A DNA stretch of 64,000 nt. Source: Pseudomonas grimontii. Lineage in GTDB: Bacteria; Pseudomonadota; Gammaproteobacteria; Pseudomonadales; Pseudomonadaceae. The stretch spans positions 62,001-126,000 of the forward strand of contig NZ_VFES01000004.1 of the NCBI RefSeq assembly GCF_007858185.1, given 5' to 3'. Under the pieces are notes generated by a model, which saw only the letters and a list, made by a program, of their open reading frames with translations, was not told the origin of the DNA and did no database searches. Positions 37,168-46,539 of the stretch are shown here, in pieces (position 1 is the stretch's first letter; the number at the start of each line of letters is the position of its first letter). A program made the position numbers and the translations under genes.

Positions 37168-37995
37168 TCAGTAGCTTTGCGGCATTTCACCGCGGGCCAG
37201 GCGCTGGTTGATGTCGGTGATGATGGCCGGCAGGTCGGTAATGGTGTCGATCAGGTAGTGGGGGCGCGAGCCTTCGAACATCGCTTCGATACGCGTGCGT
37301 TCGCTGGCCAACGTGGCGCTGTCCAGGGCGCGGAACTGCGCGTAGGTCAGGCCCAGCGCGTTGCCGGAGCAGGTCAGGGCCACGGTCCACATCCCGGCGC
37401 GACGGCCTTCGAGGATGCCCGGCACGGTGTCATCGACCTTGACGCACGCCGCCACATCGTCAATGCCCAACGCGATCACGTTGGCGAGGGCCTGGGCCGG
37501 CCATGGGCGGCCATTGGGCACTTCGTCGGTGGCGACCACGTGGTCGGCGACGTAGCCGTTGGTGGTGGCCAGCGCGACGACCTTGTCCATGACTTGCTTG
37601 GGGTAGCCGGAGCAAGAGCCGATCTTGATGCCTTGCACACGCAGCCGGGCGATGGTGTCGAGGGCGCCGGGGATCAGCGCCGAGTGTTCGGCGATCTTCT
37701 CGATCTGCAAGGGCATGAAACGCTGGTAGATGGCCGTCACGTCGTCATCGGTAGGCGTGCGCCCGAATGCCTGGCGATAGCGCTCGGCGACTTGCGGCTG
37801 ATCGCACAGGGTACGGATATGGTCCCACTTGCCCATGCCCATCGGGCCACGGGCTTCTTCGATGGAAACCTGCACGCCGAACTCGGCGAAGGCCTCGACA
37901 AAAATCTGCGTGGGGGCGAAGGAGCCGAAGTCGACCACGGTGCCGGCCCAGTCGAGGATAACGGCCTGGAGGGTGTTGGGGTTTTGATAGTTCAT
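37168..37995 (-). CDS. phnX: phosphonoacetaldehyde hydrolase
   Basis: A 275-residue HAD-superfamily enzyme that splits the C-P bond of phosphonoacetaldehyde into acetaldehyde and phosphate. Nucleophile Asp15 ([14 protein letters not shown]), Schiff-base Lys56 ([11 protein letters not shown]), HAD motif 2 ([11 protein letters not shown]) and the acidic motif [10 protein letters not shown] are all in place. Follows phnW by 27 bases in the same direction, forming the two-step 2-aminoethylphosphonate pathway. Confidence 0.97.
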   Translation of the reverse strand: MNYQNPNTLQAVILDWAGTVVDFGSFAPTQIFVEAFAEFGVQVSIEEARGPMGMGKWDHIRTLCDQPQVAERYRQAFGRTPTDDDVTAIYQRFMPLQIEKIAEHSALIPGALDTIARLRVQGIKIGSCSGYPKQVMDKVVALATTNGYVADHVVATDEVPNGRPWPAQALANVIALGIDDVAACVKVDDTVPGILEGRRAGMWTVALTCSGNALGLTYAQFRALDSATLASERTRIEAMFEGSRPHYLIDTITDLPAIITDINQRLARGEMPQSY

Positions 37996-38022
37996 GGTTC
38001 AGATCCTGTGGGTTAGGGGCAA

Positions 38023-39132
38023 TCAGATGTCCGACACTTCCATTTCTTGCAGCACCTCGGCGATCGCCTTGACCGCAGCGCGCATGCCGGCTGCGTCGAC
38101 ATGGCCGATGCAGCCCACGCGGAACGTCTCCACCTGGGTCAATTTGCCGGGGTACAGAATGAAACCCTTGGCCTTGACCCGTTCGTAGAAATCCTTGAAC
38201 TGGTAGCGCGGGTTTGTCGGTGCATGAAAGGTCACGATGATCGGTGCCTGGATCGCCGCCGGCAGGAAGCTGCGCAGGCCCAGGGCGGCCATGCCGTCGA
38301 GCAATGCCTGGCAGTTGTCGGCATAGCGTCGGTGGCGCGCGGGCAGGCCGCCTTCTTCCTGGTATTGCAGCAACGCTTCGTGCAGGGCAGCGACCACATG
38401 GGTCGGCGGGGTAAAGCGCCATTGGCCGGTCTTGGCCATGTAGTTGTGCTGGTCGAACAGGTCCATCGCCAGGGAATGGCAGTTGCCCTGGGCAGCGGCC
38501 AGCGCCTGTTTGTTCACGAAGACGAAGCCCATGCCCGGCACGCCTTCCAGGCACTTGCCCGACGCGGCGATCAGCGCGTCGAAGGGCACCTCGCGGGCAT
38601 CGATCGGCAGCGCGCCGAAGGCGCTCATGGCGTCGATGATCAGGCGCTTGCCGTGGTGTTTGACGACCTGTGCGATCTGCGGCAGCGGGTTGAGAATGCC
38701 GGTGCTGGTTTCGCAGTGGATCAACGCAACGTGGGTGATGGCGCTGTCTGCCGCCAGCAGGCGCTCCACATCGGCGGCGGTGGTGGGCTCGTCCTCGGCG
38801 GTTTCAAAGATGCTGAAATCACGGCCGAGCACTTCGCAGATCTTGGCCAGGCGCTTGCCGTAGGCGCCGTTGATCAGCACCAGTACCTTGCCGTTACGCG
38901 GGACCAGGGTGCCGATGGCGGCTTCGACCGCAAAGGTGCCGCTGCCTTGCAACGGTACGCAATAGTGGCTGCCTTCGCCGTGGAGGATCGCCAGCAATTG
39001 CTCGCAGACGCTGGCGGTGAGCTGGTTGAAGCGGTCATCCCATGAACCCCAGTCCACCATCATGGCCCGGCGGGTGCGGTTGGATGTGGTCAGGGGGCCA
39101 GGGGTCAGCAGGATCGGCGCGGCAGTGGTCAT
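38023..39132 (-). CDS. phnW: 2-aminoethylphosphonate:pyruvate transaminase
   Basis: A 369-residue class V PLP aminotransferase that converts 2-aminoethylphosphonate and pyruvate to phosphonoacetaldehyde and alanine. The N-terminal [10 protein letters not shown] is the family signature; PLP Lys193 lies in [25 protein letters not shown] holds the PLP-binding Asp. The ATG at 39132 gives [13 protein letters not shown]. First gene of phnWX, divergent from a LysR regulator. Confidence 0.97.
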   Translation of the reverse strand: MTTAAPILLTPGPLTTSNRTRRAMMVDWGSWDDRFNQLTASVCEQLLAILHGEGSHYCVPLQGSGTFAVEAAIGTLVPRNGKVLVLINGAYGKRLAKICEVLGRDFSIFETAEDEPTTAADVERLLAADSAITHVALIHCETSTGILNPLPQIAQVVKHHGKRLIIDAMSAFGALPIDAREVPFDALIAASGKCLEGVPGMGFVFVNKQALAAAQGNCHSLAMDLFDQHNYMAKTGQWRFTPPTHVVAALHEALLQYQEEGGLPARHRRYADNCQALLDGMAALGLRSFLPAAIQAPIIVTFHAPTNPRYQFKDFYERVKAKGFILYPGKLTQVETFRVGCIGHVDAAGMRAAVKAIAEVLQEMEVSDI

Positions 39133-39221
39133 CTCAAGTCCTTGCAAGGCATCGGGGTTGAAGCTACGGCGCCTAAATTGCAGTTTGGCTTGCCATCAAT
39201 CAAATTGTTTGTTGTTATGCG

Positions 39222-39244
39222 AGCTATCAGTGAGGCCGATAGCT
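39222..39244. promoter_or_regulatory. inverted repeat next to the LysR start codon
   Basis: AGCTATC (39222-39228) and GATAGCT (39238-39244), spacer nine bases, ending at the base before the ATG. Candidate LysR autoregulatory site, or an mRNA hairpin hiding the start. Confidence 0.45.
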
Positions 39245-40102
39245 ATGAACCTGTTCCAACTGCGCGCATTCGATGCCGTGGCCCGCGAGGGCAGTTTTAC
39301 CCGGGCTGCCGCGCGGCTGTTTATCAGCCAGCCGGCGGTGACCGGGCATATCAAGGCCCTGGAGGAGCACTACCAGATCCCGTTGCTGCGCCGCACCGCC
39401 CGACGCGTGGAGTTGACCGAAGAGGGCGCGCGGCTGGCGGCGATCACACGGGCGATCTTTGGCCTGGTGGACGAAGCCCAGACGATGCTGGAGGCCAACC
39501 GCCAACTGCTGACCGGGCGCCTGGAAGTCGCGGCGGACGGCCCGCACCTGGTGATGCCGATGATTGCCAGCCTGCGCGCGCGCTACCCCGGGATTACCGT
39601 CAACCTGCGCCTGGGCAATGCCCAGGAAACCCTCGCCGCGCTGCTGTCCGAACATGCGGATGTGGCGGTGCTCACCGAAGTGGAGCCGCGCAATGGCCTG
39701 CACCTGCAACCGTTGAATGAGTCGCGGATTTGCGCACTAGTGCCGGCCAGCCATCCGTGGGCGCAGCAACCCGAGGGTATCCGCCTTGAGCAACTCAACG
39801 ACGTGATCATGGTGCTGCGCGAGCCCAGCTCCATCACCCGGCGTACCTTCGATGACGCCTGCATGGCCGCGAATGTGCAGCCCAAGGTGCTGCTGGAACT
39901 GGACAGCCGCGAGGCGGTGACCGAAGCCGTCGCCGCTGAGTTGGGGGTGGGCGTGGTCTCGTCCATGGAAGTCAGCCCGGACCCGCGGGTGCGGGCCGTG
40001 GCGGTCCAAGGCGATGGGCTGGTCAACCGGCATACGCTCGGTTGCATGGAGCGGCGCCGCTCGTTGCGCCTGATTCAGGCGTTTTTCGAGTTGGCGCCCT
40101 GA
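39245..40102 (+). CDS. LysR-family regulator, likely for phnWX
   Basis: A 285-residue LysR regulator. HTH at residues 1-60 (LFQLRAFDAVAREGSFTRAA, LFISQPAVTGHIKALEEHY); effector domain after residue 88. Divergent from phnW, with the start codons 112 bases apart, so control of 2-aminoethylphosphonate use is the natural reading; not provable from sequence. The ATG at 39245 matches the family N-terminus MNLFQLRAF. Confidence 0.93.
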   Translation: MNLFQLRAFDAVAREGSFTRAAARLFISQPAVTGHIKALEEHYQIPLLRRTARRVELTEEGARLAAITRAIFGLVDEAQTMLEANRQLLTGRLEVAADGPHLVMPMIASLRARYPGITVNLRLGNAQETLAALLSEHADVAVLTEVEPRNGLHLQPLNESRICALVPASHPWAQQPEGIRLEQLNDVIMVLREPSSITRRTFDDACMAANVQPKVLLELDSREAVTEAVAAELGVGVVSSMEVSPDPRVRAVAVQGDGLVNRHTLGCMERRRSLRLIQAFFELAP

Positions 40103-40202
40103 GGGTTTTTTGGTGGAACGATGCGTTCTCGCGCTATAAACTCTGCCCCCAAAGCGCCGGCCAGTAGACGTTTCGGCGCGATGGACGAAAAGAGAGTGAG
40201 TC

Positions 40203-40910
40203 ATGGGCGCACAGTGGAAAGTCAAACATAAAGAAGCGGCATCCAATGCCAAGGGCAAGATTTTTGGCAAGCTGGTGAAAGAAATCACCATCGCCGCCCG
40301 CAACGGGGCCGACACCGCGACCAACGCCCACCTGCGTCTGGTCGTGGAACAGGCCAAAAAGGCCTCGATGCCCAAGGAAACCCTGGAACGCGCGATCAAG
40401 AAGGGTGCCGGTCTGCTCGGTGAAACCGTGCAATACCACCGCGTGACCTACGAAGGGTTCGCCCCGCACCAGGTGCCGTTGATCGTCGAGTGCGTGACCG
40501 ACAACATCAACCGCACCGTGGCGGAAATCCGCGTGGCGTTCCGCAAGGGTCAGCTGGGTGCTTCCGGCTCCGTGGCCTGGGACTTCAACCATGTCGGCCT
40601 GATCGAAGCCTCGCCGGACACCCCGGACGCAGATCCGGAAATGGCAGCCATCGAAGCCGGTGCGCAGGACTTTGAAGACGGCGAAGAAGAGGGCACCACC
40701 CTGTTCATCACCGAGACCACTGACCTGGACGCCGTGCAAAAAGCCCTGCCGGAACAGGGTTTCACCGTGCTGTCGGCCAAGCTGGGCTACATCTCGAAAA
40801 ACCCGGTAAGCGGCCTGACCGATGAGCAGATGGCTGAAGTCGAAGCCTTCCTCGAAGGCTTGGACAACCACGACGACGTGCAGGATATGTTCGTGGGCCT
40901 GGCGGGCTGA
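40203..40910 (+). CDS. YebC/PmpR-family protein
   Basis: A 235-residue YebC-like protein; the family includes DNA-binding regulators and factors that help ribosomes through polyproline stretches. Signature segments: [20 protein letters not shown] at the start (the usual HSKW/NIKHRK region, diverged as in YeeN-type paralogues), [20 protein letters not shown] and ERAIKKGAG. The acidic C-terminal part ([12 protein letters not shown]) is typical. GAAAAGAGAGTGAG precedes the ATG. The main yebC next to ruvC is not in this window, so this is probably the paralogue. Confidence 0.92.
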   Translation: MGAQWKVKHKEAASNAKGKIFGKLVKEITIAARNGADTATNAHLRLVVEQAKKASMPKETLERAIKKGAGLLGETVQYHRVTYEGFAPHQVPLIVECVTDNINRTVAEIRVAFRKGQLGASGSVAWDFNHVGLIEASPDTPDADPEMAAIEAGAQDFEDGEEEGTTLFITETTDLDAVQKALPEQGFTVLSAKLGYISKNPVSGLTDEQMAEVEAFLEGLDNHDDVQDMFVGLAG

Positions 40911-40938
40911 TTTATCAACTGAAGAAACGCGATCCACA

Positions 40939-40981
40939 TGTGGGAGGGGCGGTGCGACGATTCGACTTGCCCCCTCCCACA
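40939..40981. repeat. REP palindrome
   Basis: TGTGGGAGGGG arm and CCCCTCCCACA arm around an imperfect middle. This is the repetitive extragenic palindrome form frequent in P. fluorescens genomes; a related core is at 63871. Placed between convergent genes, as usual. Confidence 0.8.
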
Positions 40982-40986
40982 GTTGT

Positions 40987-42306
40987 TTAGCGGTGTTGGA
41001 TGGATTGCAGCAAGGCGTTGATTTCTTCGAAGCTCGGCCGTGCCAACACATCGGGCTGGCAGCAGCTTTTCTGCAACTCTACCAGCGCCTCGTCAAGCGA
41101 CCCCGCCTCAACCCGCTCCAGCAATTCCCCCAGCAACACCCCGAACGCGCGCACTTCAATGCGTTGCAATGCCCGCGTTTCCAAGGTGTCTGCCTTGGCA
41201 TGAAACGACGCCGCGCCAAAGTCTCCGAGCAAACACTCTCCCGCTTCATTCCACAGGATATTGTGGCCGTACAGGTCGCCATGGGTGATACCGTGCCGGT
41301 GCAAATGCGCGGCCACGGAGGCGATGCCTCGGGCCATGCGCAAAGCTACGTCGACGCTGAAGCGGGTGGCGGGGTCGTAGACGTCGCGGGTGCACGAGGC
41401 CAGGCTCGGCAGGGCGGCGAGGTTGCGGTAGCTCGGGTCGATCAGGTCCATGACCAACGCGGCCTGGTGCTCAGGGGCACCCACCACGCGGCCTTGCACC
41501 TTGATCAGGTTGGGGTGCAAGCCGGCGGCGATGCAGGCTTGCATTTCGTGCAGCGGCGAGCCGTCGCTGGTGATCGTGCCTTTGTACAGCTTGACGGCGA
41601 CGGGCTTGGCCGTGGGGGTCCACAGGGCCTTGCGAATGACCCCCGAGGCACCTTCGCCCAGCACGTCGGCCAGTTCCAGTTCCGTCCAGGGAATATCCGG
41701 TGTCGCGTCGTCAGCCGCCATGTCCACGGCCATTTCCACCGGGTTGCCCGCATAGGCCAGCCACGTCAGGCTCGGCAGTGCCAACAGCCACTCGGGCAGG
41801 CGCGTGAGGCGGTTGGAGGCGATGCGGATCAGCTCCAGGTTGCTGCAGTTGGCTAGGCTCTCAGGCAACTGCGTCAGTTGGTTACCGGCGAGCATCAGTT
41901 TTTGCAGCAGCGGCCGCTCGCCCAACTCGCTGGGTAACTGGCTGATGCGGTTGTCGGTGAGGATCAGCCAGCGCAGCAACGGTGGCAGCGCGGCGGCGGG
42001 CACGTGGCTGATCTGGTTGGCCTTGAAGCCGATCATGCTCAATTTGGCGCACTGGCCGAGGCTCGCGGGCAGCTCGGTAAAGGCGTTGTCCGAGCAGAAC
42101 AGCACGCGCAGGTGCGGCAGGCGGTGCAGGTCGTCGGGCAGGCGGCTCAGGGCGTTGCCGCTGAGGTTAAGGATTTCCAGGGAGTCGGCCAGCCCGAAGA
42201 TTTCCTCCGGGAATTCGGTGAGCCCGCAGGACAGGTCCAGGCGCGTAATGCCGGCCAAGTGGCCGGCCTTGAGTTGGGCGAGGGTATTCATGAACGGCGC
42301 GGTCAC
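40987..42306 (-). CDS. leucine-rich-repeat protein with eukaryote-like protein kinase domain
   Basis: A 439-residue fusion. Residues about 18-195 hold some seven leucine-rich repeats (LEILNLSGNALSRLPDDL, LLRWLILTDNRISQLPSEL). Residues about 207-435 are a Ser/Thr/Tyr kinase fold: glycine loop LGEGASGVIRKA, Lys239 (VAVKLYKG), Glu254, catalytic loop HGDLYGHN (Asp344, Asn349) and DFG at 362-364. All core catalytic residues are present. No signal peptide or membrane segment, so cytosolic. GTG 42306 opens the frame; ATG 42291 is the alternative and neither has a clear Shine-Dalgarno. Target unknown. zapE lies 26 bases upstream on the same strand. Confidence 0.88.
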   Translation of the reverse strand: MTAPFMNTLAQLKAGHLAGITRLDLSCGLTEFPEEIFGLADSLEILNLSGNALSRLPDDLHRLPHLRVLFCSDNAFTELPASLGQCAKLSMIGFKANQISHVPAAALPPLLRWLILTDNRISQLPSELGERPLLQKLMLAGNQLTQLPESLANCSNLELIRIASNRLTRLPEWLLALPSLTWLAYAGNPVEMAVDMAADDATPDIPWTELELADVLGEGASGVIRKALWTPTAKPVAVKLYKGTITSDGSPLHEMQACIAAGLHPNLIKVQGRVVGAPEHQAALVMDLIDPSYRNLAALPSLASCTRDVYDPATRFSVDVALRMARGIASVAAHLHRHGITHGDLYGHNILWNEAGECLLGDFGAASFHAKADTLETRALQRIEVRAFGVLLGELLERVEAGSLDEALVELQKSCCQPDVLARPSFEEINALLQSIQHR

Positions 42307-42331
42307 TCGGCAAGGGGGGCGTAAATGGCGC

Positions 42332-43426
42332 TCATGATACCGGGTCGCGTACCGGTTGCGGGGTGGCCTGTTGCAATTGGTTCAGGCGGCTGGCGGTGCG
42401 CGCCAGGTCGATGGCCTGGCCGCTCATGGCCTGTGCCAGCGGTTGTTCGCCGATCAGGATCAGGTGCTTGTCCTTGTCGTAAAGCACGTCCACCAAGTTG
42501 ATAAAACGCTGCTGCACGGCGATCGGGCACTCTGCCAGGTGGGGCAGGCCGTCGATGACCCAGTGATCGAATGCCTCGCACAGCAACAGGTAGTCCATCA
42601 CCGCCGTCAGTTGTTCGCACAGGTCGTTGAAGGTGAATACGATGGTGCGGGCTTGATGCTGGCGACAGATCAACGTCCGGTTGCCCACCGTCAGCGTCTG
42701 CGTCGGGCCGCCGCTGGCAGGCAGGTCGAGCGCCGCACGCTGGGCCTGCGTGCCCGGCCACAGGTAATAGCCGGTGGTAAAGCGCTGTACGGCATGGGCC
42801 TGGGGCAGGCTGCGAAAGTCTTCGGGCGAACTGACTTCCAGCACGTCCATACGCGCGGCAATCAAGTCGATCACCGGCTTGAAACGCTCGTGGTACAGCG
42901 GGTTGGGCAGCAGCCCTTCGGGTGGATAGTTGGAGGTGACCAGCACCCACACGCCACGCTGGAACAGGGCCTTGAACAGCCGGGTAATCAGCATGGCATC
43001 GCCGATGTCGTGCACGTGGAACTCGTCGAAACACAACACGCGGCAGCCGTCGAGCAGCTCGTCCAGGGCGATGGCCAATGCATCGTCCGTCGCCTGGTGC
43101 GTGAACATACCGCGGTGCAGTTGGGCGAAAAACTCATGGAAATGCACGCGTTGCTTTTCGGCGATGGGCAGTGCCTGGAAGAAACCGTCCAGCAGCCAGC
43201 TTTTGCCGCGTCCCACCGGGCCGTGCAGGTACAGGCTGCGGGTGGGCTGGCCGGCGAGCAGGTACTGGGTCTGGCGCGCCATCGCGGCGATGGCCTGGGC
43301 TTGGCCACCACTGAGGGTGTAACCCAGTTGCCGGGCTTTGTCCTGAAAGAACGTCTGGATGGGCGTGTCGTCCAGTGTGTCGGTTTTTTTACCGAACAAA
43401 CGACGGATAAGGGGGAGCACGGCCAA
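42332..43426 (-). CDS. zapE: AFG1-like ATPase, cell-division protein ZapE
   Basis: A 364-residue AAA-type ATPase of the AFG1/ZapE family, which in E. coli associates with the FtsZ ring under stress. Walker A GPVGRGKSWL, Walker B RVLCFDEFHVHDI, and the family segments HFHEFFAQLHRGMF and LVTSNYPPEGLLPNPL are clear. The main ZapE of Pseudomonas is usually slightly different in length, so this might be a paralogue. ATG at 43426. Confidence 0.88.
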   Translation of the reverse strand: MAVLPLIRRLFGKKTDTLDDTPIQTFFQDKARQLGYTLSGGQAQAIAAMARQTQYLLAGQPTRSLYLHGPVGRGKSWLLDGFFQALPIAEKQRVHFHEFFAQLHRGMFTHQATDDALAIALDELLDGCRVLCFDEFHVHDIGDAMLITRLFKALFQRGVWVLVTSNYPPEGLLPNPLYHERFKPVIDLIAARMDVLEVSSPEDFRSLPQAHAVQRFTTGYYLWPGTQAQRAALDLPASGGPTQTLTVGNRTLICRQHQARTIVFTFNDLCEQLTAVMDYLLLCEAFDHWVIDGLPHLAECPIAVQQRFINLVDVLYDKDKHLILIGEQPLAQAMSGQAIDLARTASRLNQLQQATPQPVRDPVS

Positions 43427-43488
43427 TGCGAGTCACTCTGTAGTGCGGTGGTCGCTTACTTTAGGGCGCCGGTGGCGATTTGACCAAT

Positions 43489-44226
43489 CTAGAACGGCGG
43501 TAGGGGTGGCGTCGGCTGGTCCGTCGGGCTGACCACCGCATAGTTGTAGCCGCCGCCGGACCAGTATTGCGCTTGCAACCCATCCGCCGTGCGCTCGCCA
43601 CGCGGCAGGAAACCGTTGTCCGGGCCAGGTGGGCGGATGTAGAAGCTGATGCGCCGACCTTGTGCGTCCTGGTACAGCACCATGGCGGCGGCGCCTTGAT
43701 CGGTGGTGAGCAGTCGCCCGCTGACGGGCGTGAAGCCTGCTTGGCTCAAGTCCGGCAGGCGATGGGCTTGATTGAAGTAGCGGTCGAGCCACGCCTGCAT
43801 CGTGCCGCGGTCCTGGCCGTTGTAGTCGGCGGGCATGATGCCCTCCTGGGCAAACAGGCGGAACGCTTGCATCGCATCGGCCATCGGTAACAGCGGCGGT
43901 TGCGTGGCTTCACGGGCATGCCAACCGCCGAGGCCGCCGAGGCTGACGGCAATCAGCAACACCGCCGCCGTGGCAAAGTGGCGGCGCGATTGATGCTTGA
44001 TGCGTTGGCGAATCAGCGCCGGGTCCAGCGCCGGGTTGGCCGGCTGTTGCAGGACGCCGCTCAATGACGCACGCAGCCATTGTGCGTCCTGCTGCCAGGC
44101 CTGCACTTGGGCCGCGAGCTCTGGGTGGGCGGCCAAATAGGTTTCGAGCACACGGCGATCACTGTCCAGGAGTTGGTGATCGACGTAGGCATGCAGGTCG
44201 CGTTCGCTGGGGGGCAGGCTGATCAT
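43489..44226 (-). CDS. anti-sigma factor (zinc-finger-less, single membrane helix)
   Basis: A 245-residue membrane protein overlapping the sigma gene by four bases (ATGA). N-terminal cytoplasmic part (SERDLHAYVDHQLLDSDRRV) resembles the RskA/ChrR-type anti-sigma domain; one transmembrane helix at about 87-105 (AAVLLIAVSLGGLGGW); the periplasmic C-terminal domain (about 120-245) ends in a Pro-rich tail. It should hold the ECF sigma factor inactive until an extracytoplasmic signal, probably oxidative, is sensed. Confidence 0.87.
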   Translation of the reverse strand: MISLPPSERDLHAYVDHQLLDSDRRVLETYLAAHPELAAQVQAWQQDAQWLRASLSGVLQQPANPALDPALIRQRIKHQSRRHFATAAVLLIAVSLGGLGGWHAREATQPPLLPMADAMQAFRLFAQEGIMPADYNGQDRGTMQAWLDRYFNQAHRLPDLSQAGFTPVSGRLLTTDQGAAAMVLYQDAQGRRISFYIRPPGPDNGFLPRGERTADGLQAQYWSGGGYNYAVVSPTDQPTPPLPPF

Positions 44227-44729
44227 TTGAGTATCCGCAGGGAAGGGCTGGCAATGTCGCCATCGCTGAGTTGACGCAGTGCTTGGCGCGCACGGGACAG
44301 GCGCGACATCACGGTGCCGATCGGCACCTCGAGTATTTGCGCGACTTCCTTGTAGCTCAAGCCCTCCACCGACACCCACAACAGCAGCGCGCGTTGTTCG
44401 GTGTTGAGTTGATCGAAGGCTTGCAGGGTCGCTTGGGCGATGACGGTGCGCTCCACCGACGGCTGCGCATCATCGCGGCCGGTAAAGAATTCCAGCATGC
44501 GTGCATAGCGCCGGGTGCGGCGGTGGGCATCGAGGAACTGCCGGTAGAGGATCGAGAACAGCCAGGCGCGCAGATCGCCTTCGATGCGTTTGTCGGCCCA
44601 ACGGGTGATCGCCCGCTCCAGGGTCGTCTGCACCAGGTCGTCGGCACTGCTGGCGTTACGGGTCAGGGACACAGCGAAACGCCGCAGCCTGGGGATGAGT
44701 TCACGTAACGGTTCGTCGAGTTCATGCAT
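44223..44729 (-). CDS. ECF RNA polymerase sigma factor
   Basis: A 168-residue extracytoplasmic-function sigma factor with region 2 (about 10-75, SSADDLVQTTLERAI and RAWLFSILYRQFLDAHRR) and region 4 (about 105-160, LNTEQRALLLWVSVEGLSYK and IGTVMSRLSRARQAL). The ATG at 44729 is chosen because conserved region 2 begins soon after; longer in-frame options run into the divergent peroxidase promoter. Coupled to its anti-sigma factor. The divergent catalase/cytochrome pair is its probable regulon. Confidence 0.93.
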   Translation of the reverse strand: MHELDEPLRELIPRLRRFAVSLTRNASSADDLVQTTLERAITRWADKRIEGDLRAWLFSILYRQFLDAHRRTRRYARMLEFFTGRDDAQPSVERTVIAQATLQAFDQLNTEQRALLLWVSVEGLSYKEVAQILEVPIGTVMSRLSRARQALRQLSDGDIASPSLRILK

Positions 44730-44898
44730 GGGTGTCTGGCTGGTCACTTCGCTGGGACTAGAGAGACGTCCGGCGTGAACGGTTATTCCCGACCGTGGAA
44801 AATAAATCCAGGGCCTGGGAATAGAGCGGATCGGCGTTCGTCTTAATGCTCCGACCTTATGTTTACCCCCAAAGGCCTTCAGGCCCTGGAGTTTGTTC

Positions 44899-45981
44899 AT
44901 GGTAGATCACTCATCACCGCCACGTCCCCCGTTAAGCACGGCGAGCCTGATCGCACGACTCGCGGGAATTGGTGCCGTGGTTGCGGTTATGGCCGGGGCA
45001 TTTGCCTACGTCAATGGCAGCCTCGACCCACAACGCCTGCGCCCGAAAACCCTGGTCAATGCCCTGGAAACCAACAACGGCGTACACCCTGGATTCCGGC
45101 GTAACCACGCCAAGGGCGTGTGCGTGGCCGGGTACTTCGAAAGCAGTGCCGAGGCCCGTGCCTACTCCAGCGCCCAAGTGTTCAGTGAGGCCAGGACCCG
45201 GTTGATCGGCCGCTTCGCCTTGCCCAGCGGCAACCCCTATGCGCCGGACAGCAGTGTGCCGATCCGCAGCTTTGCCGTGCAGTTCAGCCTGGCCAACGGC
45301 CAGCAATGGCGTACCGGCATGAACAGCATGCCGGTGTTCCCGGTGGGCACGCCCGAGGCGTTCTACCAGATGCTCAAGGCCGGTGCGCCGGACCCGGCCA
45401 CCGGCAAGCCGAACCCGGCGAATATGCCGGCGTTTTTTGCCGCACACCCTGAGGCGGCGCCATTCCTGGCGTGGGTCAAGACGGCCAAACCATCGGCCAG
45501 TTATGCGACCGAAACCTATAACGGCATTAACGCGTTTTACTTGGTGAGTGCCGAGGGCAAGCGCCAGGCCGTGCGCTGGGGCGTAGTGCCCGAGCGTCAG
45601 GATGCGGCGGGGGAGACCGCACCGGCCGGGGGCGATTTTCTTGAGAAAGACCTGGTGCAACGCCTGGCCTCAGGGCCTTTGCGTTGGCAGTTGAACATGA
45701 CCCTGTCCAACCCCGGCGACCCGCTGGAGGACGCGAGCAAACCCTGGACCGGTGAGCACAAGGTGTTGAATGCCGGCACCCTGGTGCTGCAAAGCAGCCA
45801 ACCCCAGGCCGACGGTGATTGTCGCGACATTAATTTCGATCCATTGATTTTGCCCAGCGGCATCGAAGCCTCCAATGACCCGCTGCTGGCTGCACGTTCG
45901 GCGGCGTATGCCAGTTCGTACCTGCGCCGTGCCGGTGAAGTCAGCCCCTTGCACAGTGCCCCTGCGGAGTCGAAGCCATGA
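44899..45981 (+). CDS. membrane-anchored catalase-like peroxidase
   Basis: A 360-residue haem protein of the catalase-related (SrpA-like) peroxidase family. N-terminal membrane segment at about 20-40 (IARLAGIGAVVAVMAGAFAY), then the small catalase fold: distal His in GVHPGFRRNHAKG, the RFALPSGNPYAPD loop, the FPVGTPEAFYQML stretch and the proximal Tyr region near the C-terminus (RSAAYASSYLRRAGE). ATG 44899 has GGAG upstream. Overlaps the b561 gene by four bases (ATGA), so the two probably form a periplasmic quinol-linked peroxide-removal unit. Confidence 0.9.
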   Translation: MVDHSSPPRPPLSTASLIARLAGIGAVVAVMAGAFAYVNGSLDPQRLRPKTLVNALETNNGVHPGFRRNHAKGVCVAGYFESSAEARAYSSAQVFSEARTRLIGRFALPSGNPYAPDSSVPIRSFAVQFSLANGQQWRTGMNSMPVFPVGTPEAFYQMLKAGAPDPATGKPNPANMPAFFAAHPEAAPFLAWVKTAKPSASYATETYNGINAFYLVSAEGKRQAVRWGVVPERQDAAGETAPAGGDFLEKDLVQRLASGPLRWQLNMTLSNPGDPLEDASKPWTGEHKVLNAGTLVLQSSQPQADGDCRDINFDPLILPSGIEASNDPLLAARSAAYASSYLRRAGEVSPLHSAPAESKP

Positions 45982-46517
45982 ACGCCCAACCCCGGTTTTT
46001 TGCGCCCCTGGCGCGCCTGCTGCACTGGTTGATGGCGCTGATGGTCATCGCCATGTTGTTTATCGGCGCAGGTCTGGCGGCGTCGGTGTCAGAGCGGCAT
46101 GAGTGGTTGATCCACCTGCACAAGCCGCTGGGGATCGCGATCCTGGTGCTGGTGATCGTGCGTTTGGCGGTGCGCTTCTCCACCCGCCAGCCGCCGTTGC
46201 CGTCTGACTTGCCGCTGTGGCAAGTGCTGGCGGCCAAGGCGTCCCATCTGGTCTTGTATGGGTTGATGCTGGTGTTGCCGCTGCTGGGCTGGGCGATGAT
46301 CTCGGCGGCGGGTGATCCGGTGATGCTCAGCAGTTCAGTGCAGTTGCCGGCACTGGTCGGGGCGAATGCGCCGTTGTTTGCGGTGCTGCGCAAGGCCCAT
46401 GGGTATCTGGCCTACCTGCTGTTCCTGACGGTGCTGTTACACCTGGCGGCGGCGTTGTTCCATGGCTTGATTCGGCGCGATGGCGTGTTGCAGAGCATGA
46501 CCGGCACCAAGGACTGA
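45978..46517 (+). CDS. cytochrome b561
   Basis: A 179-residue four-helix membrane cytochrome b561. Haem-ligand His occur in RLLHWLMAL, WLIHLHKPLG, KASHLVLYG and LLHLAAALFH. Translationally coupled to the peroxidase gene through ATGA, suggesting it delivers electrons from the quinol pool to that enzyme. Convergent with the M14 carboxypeptidase gene. Confidence 0.93.
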   Translation: MNAQPRFFAPLARLLHWLMALMVIAMLFIGAGLAASVSERHEWLIHLHKPLGIAILVLVIVRLAVRFSTRQPPLPSDLPLWQVLAAKASHLVLYGLMLVLPLLGWAMISAAGDPVMLSSSVQLPALVGANAPLFAVLRKAHGYLAYLLFLTVLLHLAAALFHGLIRRDGVLQSMTGTKD

Positions 46518-46539
46518 CGACGGGGGGAGTGGGCAGGGG

